Part shown: in pieces, positions 46,512 through 56,663 of the stretch
Layout of the letters: each line of letters starts with the position of its first letter
Position numbering within the stretch: the stretch's first letter is position 1
Origin: Trichormus sp. M33_DOE_039
GTDB taxonomy: Bacteria > Cyanobacteriota > Cyanobacteriia > Cyanobacteriales > Nostocaceae
DNA length: 64,000 nt
Reading direction: 5' to 3'
Assembly (NCBI GenBank): GCA_015296085.1
Contig: DVDT01000055.1
Coordinates: 34,021-98,020 of the forward strand
Made by a program: the position numbers and the translations under genes
Notes under the pieces: generated by a model
What the model saw: the letters and a program-made list of their open reading frames with translations, nothing else
What the model was told of the DNA's origin: nothing
The model's database searches: none

Positions 46512-49163
46512 ATGTCAACCCTCGTCATTGTCGAATCTCCAACCAAAGCTCGCACCATTCGCAACTACTTACCAAGAGACTATCGGGTAGAAGCGTCGAT
46601 GGGTCATGTGCGTGACCTACCCCAATCGGCTAGTGAAATTCCTGCTGCTGTCAAAGGGGAAGCATGGGCGCAGCTTGGGGTAAATGTGGACGCAGACTTT
46701 GAACCTGTATACGTTGTCCCCAAAGACAAGAAGAAAATTGTCACTCAGCTCAAGGAAGCTTTAAAAGAAGCAACTGAACTGATCCTGGCAACTGACGAAG
46801 ACCGGGAAGGTGAGAGCATTAGTTGGCATTTATACCAACTACTGAAACCCAAGATTCCGACTAAGCGGATGGTTTTCCATGAAATCACCCAAGACGCGAT
46901 TAAAAAGGCTTTGAAAAACTGCCGCAATATTGATGAGCAGTTAGTCCGCGCCCAAGAAACTCGGCGGATTTTAGACCGATTAGTCGGCTATACTCTCTCG
47001 CCTCTGTTATGGAAAAAAATCGCTTGGGGATTATCCGCCGGACGGGTGCAGTCTGTAGCTGTGCGTCTGTTGGTGAATAAGGAACGCCAACGCCGCGCTT
47101 TCCGAGAAGGTACATATTGGGATTTAAAAGCTTACCTAGAACAAAATAAAGCCCCCTTTACTGCCCTGTTGGTGACACTAGCAGGCACTAAAGTGGCGAC
47201 AGGGAGCGATTTCGACCCATCCACAGGACAAATCGCCACCGGGCGCAATGTGGTGTTGCTTTCTGAAGCGGATGCTATTGCCCTCAAGGAACGCTTGGCA
47301 GGTAAACCCTGGACAGTCTCCGAAGTGGAAGAACGCCCAGTGACGCGCAAACCTGCGCCGCCGTTTACCACTTCCACATTGCAGCAAGAATCAAACCGGA
47401 AATTGCGCCTTTCTGCACGAGACACCATGCGCGTCGCCCAGAGTTTGTATGAGCAAGGGTATATTACCTATATGCGTACAGACTCGGTACATTTGTCTGA
47501 ACAGGCGATCGCAGCTGCCCGTGATTGTGTAGAAAAACTATACGGCAAAGAATATCTCAGTCCCCAACCCCGGCAATACACCACCAAATCCAAAGGCGCG
47601 CAGGAAGCCCACGAAGCCATTCGTCCGGCGGGTAGCAGTTTCCGCACCCCCCAAGAAACCGGATTAAGCGGTAGGGAATTAGCCCTGTATGACCTGATTT
47701 GGAAGCGTACTGTCGCCTGTCAAATGGCTGACTCCCGGCAAACTCAAATCACCGTCCAGCTAAAAGTGGAAGATGCTGGTTTCCGTGCTGGTGGTAAACG
47801 CATTGACTTTCCTGGCTATCTCCGTGCCTACGTCGAAGGTTCTGATGACCCCGAAGCCGCATTAGAAGACCAAGAGGTAATTCTGCCTGGGTTAAAAGTT
47901 GGAGATCATCCCAGTTGTAAACAACTAGACACCGTTGACCACGAAACCCAACCGCCAGCCAGGTACACCGAAGCCACCCTAGTCAAAACTTTAGAAAGTG
48001 AAGGTATTGGTCGGCCTAGTACCTACGCCAGCATTATCGGCACAATCATTGATAAAGGTTACGCCCAACTGATCAATAATGCCCTGATTCCCACCTTCAC
48101 TGCTTTCGCCGTCACCGACCTCTTGGAAAAACATTTCCCTGATATCGTTGATCCCAGCTTTACCTCCAAAATGGAGCAAACCCTTGATGATATTGCCGAT
48201 GGTGAAGCTAAATGGCTACCCTATTTACGGGAATTTTATCTTGGCGATAAAGGTCTAGAAACCTTGGTCAAAGAACAAGAAAGCCAAATTGATGCCAATA
48301 AAGCCAGAACCGTAGAACTAGAAAATTTAGCCGCCAAAGTCCGCATTGGTAAATACGGCCCGTACATTGAAGTAGATAACGGTGAGGGCGTAATTACCGC
48401 ATCAATTCCCAAAGACTTGACCCCAGCCGACCTTGACCCCAAACAAGTCGAAGTTCTGTTGCGACAAAAAACCACAGGGCCAGACCAACTCGGCCGTCAT
48501 CCTGAAACTGGTGAACCAATCTACGTCAAAATTGGTGCTTATGGCCCTTACGTTCAATTAGGCGACAAGTCCGACGAAAATCCCAAACCCAAGCAAGCCT
48601 CTTTACCCAAAGGTGTCACCCCAGAAAACATTACCCTGGAAACAGCCATTGGTTTATTGTCACTACCCCGCAACCTGGGAGTACATCCAGATACAGGCGG
48701 TAAAATTCAAGCTAGTTTAGGTCGGTTTGGCCCCTATGTCGTCCACGACCAAGGTAAAGAAGGCAAAGATTACCGTTCTTTAAAAGCAGGTGATGATGTC
48801 TTGACAATTTCCCTAGAACGGGCGTTGGAATTGTTATCAGAACAGAAAAAGACCCGTGGTGCTAGTAGTAGCAAGTCCAAAGCCGCTTTAAAGGAATTGG
48901 GTACACATCCAGACGATGATGCACCAGTGAATATTTACGATGGCCCTTACGGCCCTTACATCAAGCACGGCAAAACCAACGTGGGGCTACCAGAAGGTGT
49001 GTCAGTAGAAGATGTCACCCTAGCTCAAGCCTTGGAATTGCTAGCCGCCAAAGCATCAACCAGCAAATCCACCCGCAAGACAACAAAATCCACCACGACC
49101 AAATCTAAGTCAACAACAGCTAAATCAACGACAGCGACCAAGAAAAAAGAGGTTAAGAGTTAG
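46512..49163 (+). CDS. topA: DNA topoisomerase I
   Basis: This 883-residue type IA topoisomerase relaxes negative supercoils. It has an N-terminal Toprim domain ([18 protein letters not shown], acidic cluster ATDEDREGE) and domains II-IV with the active-site Tyr320 in [10 protein letters not shown]. The C-terminal region carries topoisomerase C-terminal repeats, seen as recurring GPYI/GPYV units (about residues 615-835), in place of E. coli-type zinc fingers. It ends in a Lys/Ser/Thr-rich tail ([17 protein letters not shown]). This repeat-plus-basic-tail layout is normal for cyanobacteria. Confidence 0.97.
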   Translation: MSTLVIVESPTKARTIRNYLPRDYRVEASMGHVRDLPQSASEIPAAVKGEAWAQLGVNVDADFEPVYVVPKDKKKIVTQLKEALKEATELILATDEDREGESISWHLYQLLKPKIPTKRMVFHEITQDAIKKALKNCRNIDEQLVRAQETRRILDRLVGYTLSPLLWKKIAWGLSAGRVQSVAVRLLVNKERQRRAFREGTYWDLKAYLEQNKAPFTALLVTLAGTKVATGSDFDPSTGQIATGRNVVLLSEADAIALKERLAGKPWTVSEVEERPVTRKPAPPFTTSTLQQESNRKLRLSARDTMRVAQSLYEQGYITYMRTDSVHLSEQAIAAARDCVEKLYGKEYLSPQPRQYTTKSKGAQEAHEAIRPAGSSFRTPQETGLSGRELALYDLIWKRTVACQMADSRQTQITVQLKVEDAGFRAGGKRIDFPGYLRAYVEGSDDPEAALEDQEVILPGLKVGDHPSCKQLDTVDHETQPPARYTEATLVKTLESEGIGRPSTYASIIGTIIDKGYAQLINNALIPTFTAFAVTDLLEKHFPDIVDPSFTSKMEQTLDDIADGEAKWLPYLREFYLGDKGLETLVKEQESQIDANKARTVELENLAAKVRIGKYGPYIEVDNGEGVITASIPKDLTPADLDPKQVEVLLRQKTTGPDQLGRHPETGEPIYVKIGAYGPYVQLGDKSDENPKPKQASLPKGVTPENITLETAIGLLSLPRNLGVHPDTGGKIQASLGRFGPYVVHDQGKEGKDYRSLKAGDDVLTISLERALELLSEQKKTRGASSSKSKAALKELGTHPDDDAPVNIYDGPYGPYIKHGKTNVGLPEGVSVEDVTLAQALELLAAKASTSKSTRKTTKSTTTKSKSTTAKSTTATKKKEVKS

Positions 49164-49504
49164 TCAATAGTCAATAGTCAACAGCAGCTTTATTGTGTTC
49201 CCTTCTCATACCCCTAAACAATGCCCTATGCCCTGTTTGCCCAGTCCCTAATCCCCAGTCCCATTGACTATTGACTATCAACCATTGACAATTGACTAAT
49301 AACTAACTCTTAGAGTCCGATAAGTGGTGAATGTGATACTCTAAAAAGTAAGGGAGATAACAACACTAAAATTTTAAGATTGGCTTATGCCCGGAATACA
49401 AAAGTGTGTATCAGCCCGGTTGTCAGCCAGAGGTGCAAAATTACGCCAATTTTTGCGTAGCTGTTAATCAAAATTGAGGTAGTATCTCAGGAGCAGTCAG
49501 TTTA
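49164..49504. repeat. Intergenic region with TTGACTA heptamer repeats
   Basis: Contains AGTCAATAGTCAATAGTCAA (49162-49181) and the facing ATTGACTATTGACTATCAAC onward (49263-49300), two complementary arrays that could pair, and a CCCTAATCCCCAGTCCC-type patch between them. I see no gene in the first 300 bases. AGGAG at 49489-49493 serves the next small gene. Confidence 0.65.
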
Positions 49505-49642
49505 ATGGACTATATAGATAAGGTACTGGAAAAGCTAAAAGAATTGGCGCGTAAGCTGATTGAAGCCCTACTAGGGCCTGAAGTAGAACCGGAACCAGAA
49601 CTGATTCCGATCCCTGTAGACCAGCGATCGCGTCGTCGTTAG
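49505..49642 (+). CDS. 45-residue charged protein upstream of aroQ
   Basis: A small gene with AGGAG 11 bases before its ATG. The 45-residue product has an amphipathic helix (DYIDKVLEKLKELARKLIEA), a Glu/Pro-rich segment (PEVEPEPELIPIP) and a basic end RSRRR. No signal peptide or membrane helix. It ends 18 bp before the aroQ start on the same strand, and the composition and spacing argue for a real gene. I do not know a function. Confidence 0.6.
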   Translation: MDYIDKVLEKLKELARKLIEALLGPEVEPEPELIPIPVDQRSRRR

Positions 49643-49660
49643 TAGCCCGAAGGTACAAAA

Positions 49661-50110
49661 TTGACAGTACAACCTCTAAATATTTTGGTGCTGCATGGGC
49701 CAAACTTAAATTTACTGGGGAAACGCGAACCAGGAGTTTATGGTGCTACTACCTTGTCTGAGATTAACCACCTGTTAGCTGAAGCAGCACTAAATTTACA
49801 GGCGAATGTTTTCCCTGTGCAATCGAATCATGAAGGCATGTTAGTGGATGCGATTCATGACGCACTCGGAAAGCATCAAGGAATTCTGATTAACGCCGGG
49901 GCTTATACTCATACGAGTGTGGCGTTGAGGGATGCGATCGCTGGGGTCAATATACCTACAGTAGAAGTGCATCTGAGTAATATTTATCGTCGAGAAGAAT
50001 TCCGCCATCATTCTTACATAGCCCCGGTAGTTATTGGACAAATCAGTGGATTTGGTGTGCAAAGCTACATCTTAGGTTTACAGGCTTTAGTGCATCATTT
50101 GAGTAATTAA
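49661..50110 (+). CDS. aroQ: Type II 3-dehydroquinate dehydratase
   Basis: AroQ converts 3-dehydroquinate to 3-dehydroshikimate in the shikimate pathway as a cytosolic dodecamer. The 149-residue protein has the family signature [20 protein letters not shown] with the catalytic Tyr in VYG just behind it, [29 protein letters not shown] and the [18 protein letters not shown] lid with catalytic His. The first credible start is a TTG at 49661, with GAAGGT a few bases upstream; no ATG gives the full N-terminal strand. Confidence 0.95.
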   Translation: MTVQPLNILVLHGPNLNLLGKREPGVYGATTLSEINHLLAEAALNLQANVFPVQSNHEGMLVDAIHDALGKHQGILINAGAYTHTSVALRDAIAGVNIPTVEVHLSNIYRREEFRHHSYIAPVVIGQISGFGVQSYILGLQALVHHLSN

Positions 50111-50167
50111 AAGGTTAAAAGTAGAAAGGTAGAAGAACTTGCTTTTAACTTTTTACTCATTTAAACC

Positions 50168-51070
50168 ATGCGCTATTTACTAGGGAGTCGGTTCAGGGGT
50201 GCTTTTTTAGGAGGATTATTAGGAGAAACCTTAGCTCAAAGTAGTCAGCCACAATATTCTGTCGAGACTAATTTTGCCCAAAGTATATTTCCTGGTGTTA
50301 CCAGTTTGGTGAAGTCAGGAAAATTCGATATAGATGATTGGTTAGGGATTTATCAACAAAAATTTACCGACTTAGAACCAGCCAAAATAATTGTCGCTAC
50401 AATTCCTCTTTCTCTTTTTTGCCACGAAAATCCGGTAAAACTGCACCAAAATTTATTGCAAATTTTAAAAAATTGGGATACTAATCCAGAGGTACGAGAC
50501 AGTACCCTAGCAATAGGATATGCGATCGCCCAATCGTTAACAGAAAAGCTACATCCCCAAACCCTCATTCCGCAAATAATTGCTTTTATCGGTGATACAC
50601 CAACTGCGCTCCCACAAAACTTATTAAAAATCAATAATTTGTTAGAACAGAGGTCTGGGTTAGAAAGATTACAAACCGAGTTAAGTAGTCAAGAAAATCT
50701 CTCGGATGGAATAGCCTTAGCATTTTATTACTTTCTCAGCACCTTAGAAGACTTTCGTTTAACAGTTTTAAGATCAATTCGTCATCGAGAAATCTGGAAA
50801 CAACACTCTGTCATACATTCCCAACAGATCAGTACAATCACTGCTGTTTTATCTGGAGTTTATAACAGTAGTGTAAGTATCCCTGTGCATTGGAGAGTTT
50901 CACTAGATAGAAAATTCAGCCAAATTTCGCCAATGCTAGAATTAGCTGATGCACTTGCGACTGCGTGGTCAGGAGTGTATGAGCCTGGCTTGAATTTCCA
51001 GGAGTTCTCACAGGAGGAAAGTTTCACGCCTTGCGTTTATGCAGCTCCTCGCGTCATCAAGGCGCGGTAA
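50168..51070 (+). CDS. Degenerate ADP-ribosylglycohydrolase-like protein
   Basis: This 300-residue protein starts MRYLLGSRFRGAFLGGLLGE, resembling the GAxxGxxxGD start of ADP-ribosylglycohydrolases (DraG fold). Near residues 222-244 it has TISTITAVLSGVYNSSVSIP followed by HWR, which matches the family's DTD(T)...GAxxGAxxG...IPxxW block. The metal-binding aspartates are missing at both places (GE for GD; STIT for DTDT), so a non-catalytic role is likely if homology is right. It lies between aroQ and the 7TM-HD gene on the same strand (57 and 64 bp gaps). Confidence 0.55.
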   Translation: MRYLLGSRFRGAFLGGLLGETLAQSSQPQYSVETNFAQSIFPGVTSLVKSGKFDIDDWLGIYQQKFTDLEPAKIIVATIPLSLFCHENPVKLHQNLLQILKNWDTNPEVRDSTLAIGYAIAQSLTEKLHPQTLIPQIIAFIGDTPTALPQNLLKINNLLEQRSGLERLQTELSSQENLSDGIALAFYYFLSTLEDFRLTVLRSIRHREIWKQHSVIHSQQISTITAVLSGVYNSSVSIPVHWRVSLDRKFSQISPMLELADALATAWSGVYEPGLNFQEFSQEESFTPCVYAAPRVIKAR

Positions 51071-51134
51071 GGAAATAGTTCTCAGTCAAGAATCAATATT
51101 CATTCCTCCAGTTCCAGTCCCCCGCCCATAAGTA

Positions 51135-53786
51135 ATGAAAAAACAGCGATTTTTGCAGTTCTTGAATCGGCAGTTGACCCATTGGCGGCGGCGGTATAGA
51201 CTATTTAGCCATAAGAGAAAATTACTTTTGGCGGTGAATCAAAAAGATAAAAACTCTAGTAATGAAGGGCATAGAATTGTTCTCCATCATATACTCTGGA
51301 ATTTACTCCACAATCTTGATCACAGTGGTCAGAAAAAACGCAAAATTGACCTCAGAGCAATGACAAAATTGGTCAAAAATCACAGTAGGGTAAATGCAGT
51401 AGGTTTGGGTTGGATACATGAAAGGCGTTCTTCTCTAGTTTTAGCGATCGCAGTTGTATCCCTTACTGGTGTAATGGGTCATAAATTATATAACCAGCCT
51501 CAATTAAAGGTAGGAACTCTTGCACCACAAACAATTAGAGCGTTTCGTACGGACAAGATTGAGGATCGCGAAAGAACAACCGAGAAGCGTAAAAATGCCA
51601 GTAGGAACTCCACACCAGTATTAATGGTTGATACAGAAGTCACAGAAAAAATCAACCAGAATTTACAGAAATTACTAGATGAAGGTAAGGCAATTCGTGA
51701 CATAGCTGGTTCTTTTCCGTTTTACGATTCTTCGGTGTTGTCTATACCCACCCAGCATTATCTCCGTTCTTGTTCTGATTCAGAATGGCAGGTTTTGTTA
51801 GCGGCGATGAAAAACACTAGTCAACAAAGTCTAAATAATCGCTTCCGACAAAATTTTAGTCAACAAACTCCCAATAATAATTCAGTTTCTCCCAATCAAG
51901 ACCGACAAGTTTCAGGTAATCAAAGCATTAGTCTTCTGGGTAAAAGCGAGTTGACGCTAGCTTTAGCAGAGTTATTAGCTTATCGAGTTACCATTGGCGA
52001 ACAAAACCTGTCCTCCGTCATCGCACAGATTTCTCAAGCGCGTCAAGCATATACGCAAGCTAATGCGCAACTCAACAGCAATACCATCACTTCAGACACA
52101 ATCTATAGCGAAACAGTTCTGTTGGAATTATCAGACGATGAATGGACAAAAACCCAATCAGGAATTTATCAAAGTGCGGAACGTATTCTAACGCAGGGTA
52201 TTCCTCCAGGATTACCAGATAGTATTTTAAGTAATGCGGTCAGCTTACAAGTACAAGCTGTTGTTCCTAAAAATGCGGAAGCTTTAGCCAGTAAACTGCT
52301 GCTAGCTGTCTTAGACCCTAATTTAAAAACAGATGAGGCACAGACTCAAGAAAAAGCTCAAAAAGCAGCCGCAGATGTAACACCTGTATTCATTGAAGTC
52401 AAGCAAGGTCAGATCATTGTCAACAAAGGAGACTTAATCACAGAACGGCATTTTGAAATTTTAGAGCATTATCAACTGATTCGTCGGGAAAATAACTGGC
52501 TGGGATTGCTGAAGTTAGGAGGTTTGGTAACGGGAGCAATCGGTGTATTTGTCTTAGTAGAAAGACGAATTAAATACCACTTACGCCAACGCGATCGCCT
52601 GTTAGTTTTACTATTAACTGTAAGTACACCAGGTTTATTGGCGATGGGTGTACCTTATACTACCTGGGGTGGTGTAGGTTTACTGTTAGGTAGCTTTTAT
52701 GGGCCTAGCTTGGGTGTAACAGTAATTGTCTTACTGTTGCTATTGTCACCACTTAGCTTAGAAGTGAGCGCAATTACATTATTGGCTGGTGCTACTGGTG
52801 GGATTTTGGGTAGTTGTATCGCGCAGAAATTGCGATCGCGGGAAGAATTAGCACTTTTGGGTGTAGCGATCGCAGCGGCTCAAGGTGGTGTTTATTTAAT
52901 TATTAAAGTCCTGATTGGTGCAGCCTTTGGTGCGGCTTGGTATGTTGTGCTGCAAGAAGCTGGATTATTCGCTTTATCTGGTCTGGCTTGGAGTATTATC
53001 GCTCTAGGTTTAAGTCCGTACTTAGAAAAACTCTTTGATTTAGTCACCCCGATTCGACTAGCAGAGTTAGCTAATCCTAACCGTCCTTTACTCAAACGCC
53101 TAGCCACAGAAACACCAGGAACTTTTCAGCACACCTTATCAGTAGCAACGCTAGCAGAAGCTGCGGCGAAAAAATTGGGATGCAATGTGGAATTAGTCAG
53201 AGCTGGAACTTTGTACCATGATATTGGAAAAATGCACGACCCTTTAGGATTTATTGAAAATCAAATGGGCGGGCCGAACAAACATGAAACTGAGATTAAA
53301 GACCCTTGGAAGAGTGCAGAAATCATCAAAAAGCACGTCAGCGAAGGGTTAGTTATGGCGCGCAAACACCTGTTACCAACAGCGATTCAAGCGTTTATTC
53401 CCGAACATCAAGGGACAATGCTGATTGCCTACTTTTATCATCAAGCGGAACAGATGGCTCAAGCTGACCCCAGTATTGTGGTGAATGAAGCTGATTTTCG
53501 CTATGCTGGGCCTATTCCCCAATCGCGGGAAACTGGGATTGTCATGTTAGCCGATGCTTGTGAAGCTGCATTGCGATCGCTCAAAGATGTTAATCCCGAA
53601 CAAGCCTTAACAATGTTAAATAATATCTTGCGTGCCAGATGGCAAGATAATCAACTCATTGATTCCGGTTTGACGCGCGAAGAAATGACCAGAATTGCTG
53701 AAATCTTTGTAGAAGTTTGGCAACAATTTCATCACAAACGCATTGTTTACCCTAAGTTAAAAGCTAAGGATAAAGTCAATAGTTAA
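51135..53786 (+). CDS. 7TM-HD family phosphohydrolase (PgpH-like)
   Basis: This 883-residue membrane phosphodiesterase has a cytosolic N-terminal basic region, one transmembrane helix (about residues 101-118) and an extracytoplasmic 7TMR-HDED domain (about 125-455). Seven membrane helices (about 460-640) and a cytoplasmic HD domain follow, with FQHTLSVATLAEAA, LYHDIGKMHDP (His695, Asp696), the NKHETE segment and EHQGTMLIAYFYHQA. PgpH homologues degrade the second messenger c-di-AMP, so that is the inferred substrate. The N-terminal 60 residues (Arg/Lys/His-rich) are longer than usual. Downstream is the convergent GNAT gene. Confidence 0.88.
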   Translation: MKKQRFLQFLNRQLTHWRRRYRLFSHKRKLLLAVNQKDKNSSNEGHRIVLHHILWNLLHNLDHSGQKKRKIDLRAMTKLVKNHSRVNAVGLGWIHERRSSLVLAIAVVSLTGVMGHKLYNQPQLKVGTLAPQTIRAFRTDKIEDRERTTEKRKNASRNSTPVLMVDTEVTEKINQNLQKLLDEGKAIRDIAGSFPFYDSSVLSIPTQHYLRSCSDSEWQVLLAAMKNTSQQSLNNRFRQNFSQQTPNNNSVSPNQDRQVSGNQSISLLGKSELTLALAELLAYRVTIGEQNLSSVIAQISQARQAYTQANAQLNSNTITSDTIYSETVLLELSDDEWTKTQSGIYQSAERILTQGIPPGLPDSILSNAVSLQVQAVVPKNAEALASKLLLAVLDPNLKTDEAQTQEKAQKAAADVTPVFIEVKQGQIIVNKGDLITERHFEILEHYQLIRRENNWLGLLKLGGLVTGAIGVFVLVERRIKYHLRQRDRLLVLLLTVSTPGLLAMGVPYTTWGGVGLLLGSFYGPSLGVTVIVLLLLLSPLSLEVSAITLLAGATGGILGSCIAQKLRSREELALLGVAIAAAQGGVYLIIKVLIGAAFGAAWYVVLQEAGLFALSGLAWSIIALGLSPYLEKLFDLVTPIRLAELANPNRPLLKRLATETPGTFQHTLSVATLAEAAAKKLGCNVELVRAGTLYHDIGKMHDPLGFIENQMGGPNKHETEIKDPWKSAEIIKKHVSEGLVMARKHLLPTAIQAFIPEHQGTMLIAYFYHQAEQMAQADPSIVVNEADFRYAGPIPQSRETGIVMLADACEAALRSLKDVNPEQALTMLNNILRARWQDNQLIDSGLTREEMTRIAEIFVEVWQQFHHKRIVYPKLKAKDKVNS

Positions 53787-53792
53787 TAGTCA

Positions 53793-54305
53793 TTAGTCAA
53801 CACTTCCACTAAACGCTGGTGGATAAACAACCTTACCCCGGTGATTATTTTGATAATTTTTTAGTGGCTTGACCATAAAAACTTCCTGTGGAACTGGGAA
53901 AGGTGATGCGATACCATAATTCACTGATGGTTCAAAGCCAAACCTTCTATAAAAATTGGGATGACCTAAAACTATAACTAAAGCTTCTTGTTTGTTTTCT
54001 GCTTTTGCTAATGCCTCTTTTACTAATTCGCTGCCAATTCCTTGCTTTTGAAATTGTGGATGTACGGCTAGAGGTGCTAAAGCTAATACTTGTAGTGTAT
54101 CGTCACCGATCAAATGGATATAACTTAAAATGATATGACCCACTACCAAGTTATTGATTTCAGCAATTAAAGCAAGTTCTGGAATATAAAATTCAGACTC
54201 GCGGATTGCTTCTATAATTTTAACCTCAGTTTCTCCGCTAAATGCTAAACGGTTTACTTCAGCTATGGCTTCATCATCTGATCGTATTTCACAACGAATA
54301 TTCAT
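53793..54305 (-). CDS. GNAT family N-acetyltransferase
   Basis: This 170-residue acetyltransferase of the Gcn5 fold has the acetyl-CoA pyrophosphate-binding motif VHPQFQKQGIGSELVKEAL (about residues 77-95) and the later GHPNFYRRFGFEPS strand typical of YhbS-like members. The acceptor is unknown. It starts 12 bp after the stop codon of a cyanobactin-type prenyltransferase gene on the same strand, so the two are probably co-transcribed. Whether it acts on the same product is open. Confidence 0.82.
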   Translation of the reverse strand: MNIRCEIRSDDEAIAEVNRLAFSGETEVKIIEAIRESEFYIPELALIAEINNLVVGHIILSYIHLIGDDTLQVLALAPLAVHPQFQKQGIGSELVKEALAKAENKQEALVIVLGHPNFYRRFGFEPSVNYGIASPFPVPQEVFMVKPLKNYQNNHRGKVVYPPAFSGSVD

Positions 54306-54317
54306 TGTTTGTAATTT

Positions 54318-55199
54318 TTAATTCGAGCTGATGCTCATTTGATAATACAGATTTAAATTCTCTATTTTCCCCGCAATGATTTCTGTTTCCCGTAGCCCTA
54401 CAATTGTTTCTATCACAGGTTGCTCACGATAATAAGCATGAACTCGATTAGCTAATTCATTATGAAGTTCAGCAATAAAGTTGTGAGGATCAAGAGTACG
54501 ATAATAGAGAATTTTTTCAGGGTTTGCTTGACTACATCCTACATCTAAAGCCCTGCAATTATCTAATAGTCGCAAAGCTTGAGGTGATAAAAATTCTGCT
54601 AGTTTCATTTGCACATCGATTTGCTGAAGTTTGTCTTGACCAATTATTGGATATATTTCAATCTCGCTACGACCATTAAAGTGAAAATCAAACCCAATCG
54701 TGGTAATTTTACTACCTAATAAAATTGGCCATTCCTGTGCTGCATGAGCCATGTCAGCAGCTATCTCTAACTTTTCGGGATAATCTTGAATAACATAACA
54801 AAACTTTAATTTAGAATCCTCTAATCCACTGCGTAAATCAACACCTACTATAATTTCTATAACTTTACTGAAATCTAAATCATTACCGATAAATTGTTGG
54901 AGTAATTGATAGTCAAACTTGAGATTTAACTGCGCTTCCATAGAACGCAAGAAGTTAAATGCTGCATGGTAATTACCAAAAGTCGGTCGCTTGCGAAACA
55001 GATTAAAGCGGGTTGGATAAAGTTGACTTTGGTTAATTTTGCAAGAACACTCCAGACCCCAATTTTTAGTTTGATCTGCGAAAGTTTCAAAAATCTCTAA
55101 TGGGTAAAGATATTCAATTTCAAAGGCACGTTTATGTTCAGTAATATAGTGTAAATTTTTATTACTATTGATGGCTAACATATTATCTTCAGTAAACAT
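54318..55199 (-). CDS. LynF/TruF/PatF-family (cyanobactin) peptide prenyltransferase
   Basis: The roughly 293-residue protein matches cyanobactin prenyltransferases of the ABBA fold along its length. From the 55199 start, motifs are HKRAFEIEYLYPLEIF, CSCKI, LNLKFDYQLLQQFIG, DFSKV with VGVDLR, DYPEKLE, IGFDFHFNGRSEIEIYP (diagnostic), SQANPEKILYY, NRVHAYYREQP and a final GKIENLNLYY. Family members (PagF, TruF, LynF) attach dimethylallyl or longer groups to Tyr, Trp, Ser/Thr or peptide termini, with Mg2+ and a prenyl pyrophosphate. No PatA/PatG protease, heterocyclase or PatE-like precursor lies nearby, so the substrate is unknown. I prefer ATG 55199; ATG 55238 would add 13 residues. It is co-directional with the GNAT gene, 12 bp away. 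Confidence 0.88.
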   Translation of the reverse strand: MFTEDNMLAINSNKNLHYITEHKRAFEIEYLYPLEIFETFADQTKNWGLECSCKINQSQLYPTRFNLFRKRPTFGNYHAAFNFLRSMEAQLNLKFDYQLLQQFIGNDLDFSKVIEIIVGVDLRSGLEDSKLKFCYVIQDYPEKLEIAADMAHAAQEWPILLGSKITTIGFDFHFNGRSEIEIYPIIGQDKLQQIDVQMKLAEFLSPQALRLLDNCRALDVGCSQANPEKILYYRTLDPHNFIAELHNELANRVHAYYREQPVIETIVGLRETEIIAGKIENLNLYYQMSISSN

Positions 55200-55305
55200 T
55201 GCTGAAAATCCCAATCTCTCAAAACAGCTTGATTGCAAACTTGCATGATGCTATCACGTAAATCTTTTTTCGATTGCTAAATTGCTTAAATTCCCGTGTT
55301 GACTT

Positions 55306-55350
55306 GAAAAAGGGGTATAGGGGTGTAAGGGTGTAGGGGTGTAAGGGAAA
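55306..55350. repeat. GGGGTGTAAGGGTGTA tandem repeats
   Basis: A G-rich array of GGGTGTA/GGGGTATA units between the divergent prenyltransferase and hisC genes, the same repeat type as at 49-312. The 55 bp before hisC are unique. Confidence 0.75.
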
Positions 55351-55486
55351 GACTTTTTTATGTTTTCTTATGTGCGCAGTTCATGACGGCTACTATTTTT
55401 TTTGTACGAAAATTTATATTTCGGACAGGTATAATACCTAATGCCCAATGCTCCGTGCGCCATTTCTATTTTCATTAAAACTGTTT

Positions 55487-56545
55487 ATGTCTAACTACTT
55501 CCGCGCTAACGTTGAGGCTATGGCTAGCTACGTTCCTGGTGAACAACCGCCACGCGGTACACAAATTATTAAACTCAACAGTAACGAAAACCCCTATCCC
55601 CCCTCACCGAAAGCATTAGAAGCACTGCGAACTATTGATGGTGAATGGTTGCGGCGTTATCCAGAACCCTTTGGTGGACAATTTCGGCAAGCTGTCAGTC
55701 AAGTCCTGGGCATTCCCAGTGATTGGATTATCGTAGGTAATGGCAGCGATGAAGTATTGAGTATTGTGATTCGCGCCTGTGCCGAACCTGGACGCAAGGT
55801 AGTTTATCCTATGCCTACCTATGTCTTATATCGCACATTGACCGAGATGCAGGCGGCGGAAATTTTGGAGATTCCTTACGCAGAAGATTATAGTTTGCCA
55901 GTGGCAGAATTAATTGCGGCAGATGGAGCTGTAACATTTATTGCTTCACCAAACAGTCCTTCTGGTCACGTTGTCCCTAAAGATGACTTGCGAAAACTAG
56001 CAAGTGGTTTGTCTGGAGTGTTGGTGATTGATGAAGCCTATACAGACTTTGCTGATGAAAATGCTTTAGATGTAGTGCAAGAATTTGAAAATGTGATGAT
56101 CATTAGAACCTTATCTAAAGGTTATTCTTTGGCGGGATTGCGTTTAGGTTTTGGGATAGCCAACCCCAAATTATTGACAGGATTGTTTAAGGTTAAAGAT
56201 AGTTATAACATTGATGCGATCGCCTGTACAGTTGGTACAGCTGCCATCACTGACCAAGCTTATAAAAATGCCTGCATTGCCAAGATTAGAGCTTCACGCC
56301 ACAAGTTAGCCCAAGACTTAAAACAATTAGGTTTTCGCGTCTGGGATTCTCAAACCAATTTCTTATTAGTCCAGCCTTCCCAAAATAATGCAGAATATCT
56401 TTACCAACAACTCAAAGCACAACAAATCCTCATTCGCTATTTTAAACAACCGGGTTTAGATGATAAATTACGCATTACTGTTGGCACTGATGAACAAAAT
56501 CAAATCTTAGTAGACGCGCTTAGGAAAGAGAATGGAGAAGTTTAG
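55487..56545 (+). CDS. hisC: Histidinol-phosphate aminotransferase
   Basis: HisC is a PLP-dependent fold I aminotransferase converting imidazole-acetol phosphate and glutamate to histidinol phosphate. The 352-residue protein has the substrate-binding start KLNSNENPYPPSPKALEAL, PLP contacts (NGSDEVL; SPNSPSGHV; DEAYTDF) and the Schiff-base lysine in RTLSKGYSLAGLRLGFG. I chose ATG 55487, which gives the family N terminus MSNYFRANVEAMASY; an upstream in-frame ATG (55448) adds 13 residues without similarity. The gene stands alone. Confidence 0.93.
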   Translation: MSNYFRANVEAMASYVPGEQPPRGTQIIKLNSNENPYPPSPKALEALRTIDGEWLRRYPEPFGGQFRQAVSQVLGIPSDWIIVGNGSDEVLSIVIRACAEPGRKVVYPMPTYVLYRTLTEMQAAEILEIPYAEDYSLPVAELIAADGAVTFIASPNSPSGHVVPKDDLRKLASGLSGVLVIDEAYTDFADENALDVVQEFENVMIIRTLSKGYSLAGLRLGFGIANPKLLTGLFKVKDSYNIDAIACTVGTAAITDQAYKNACIAKIRASRHKLAQDLKQLGFRVWDSQTNFLLVQPSQNNAEYLYQQLKAQQILIRYFKQPGLDDKLRITVGTDEQNQILVDALRKENGEV

Positions 56546-56663
56546 ACTTTAGATTTTGGGTGTTACTCAATTAAGACTATGGATCTTGTGGAGTGGGGCA
56601 TCTGGCCTTAATCCACAAGAGTTATATTGATAGATGCACCACAACCTGAGATTTGACTACAAA

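Noticed and set aside
55239..55486. Cyanobactin precursor peptide beside the prenyltransferase
   Set aside because: The intergenic region holds only repeat arrays; no PatE-like leader or cyclisation motif was found on either strand.
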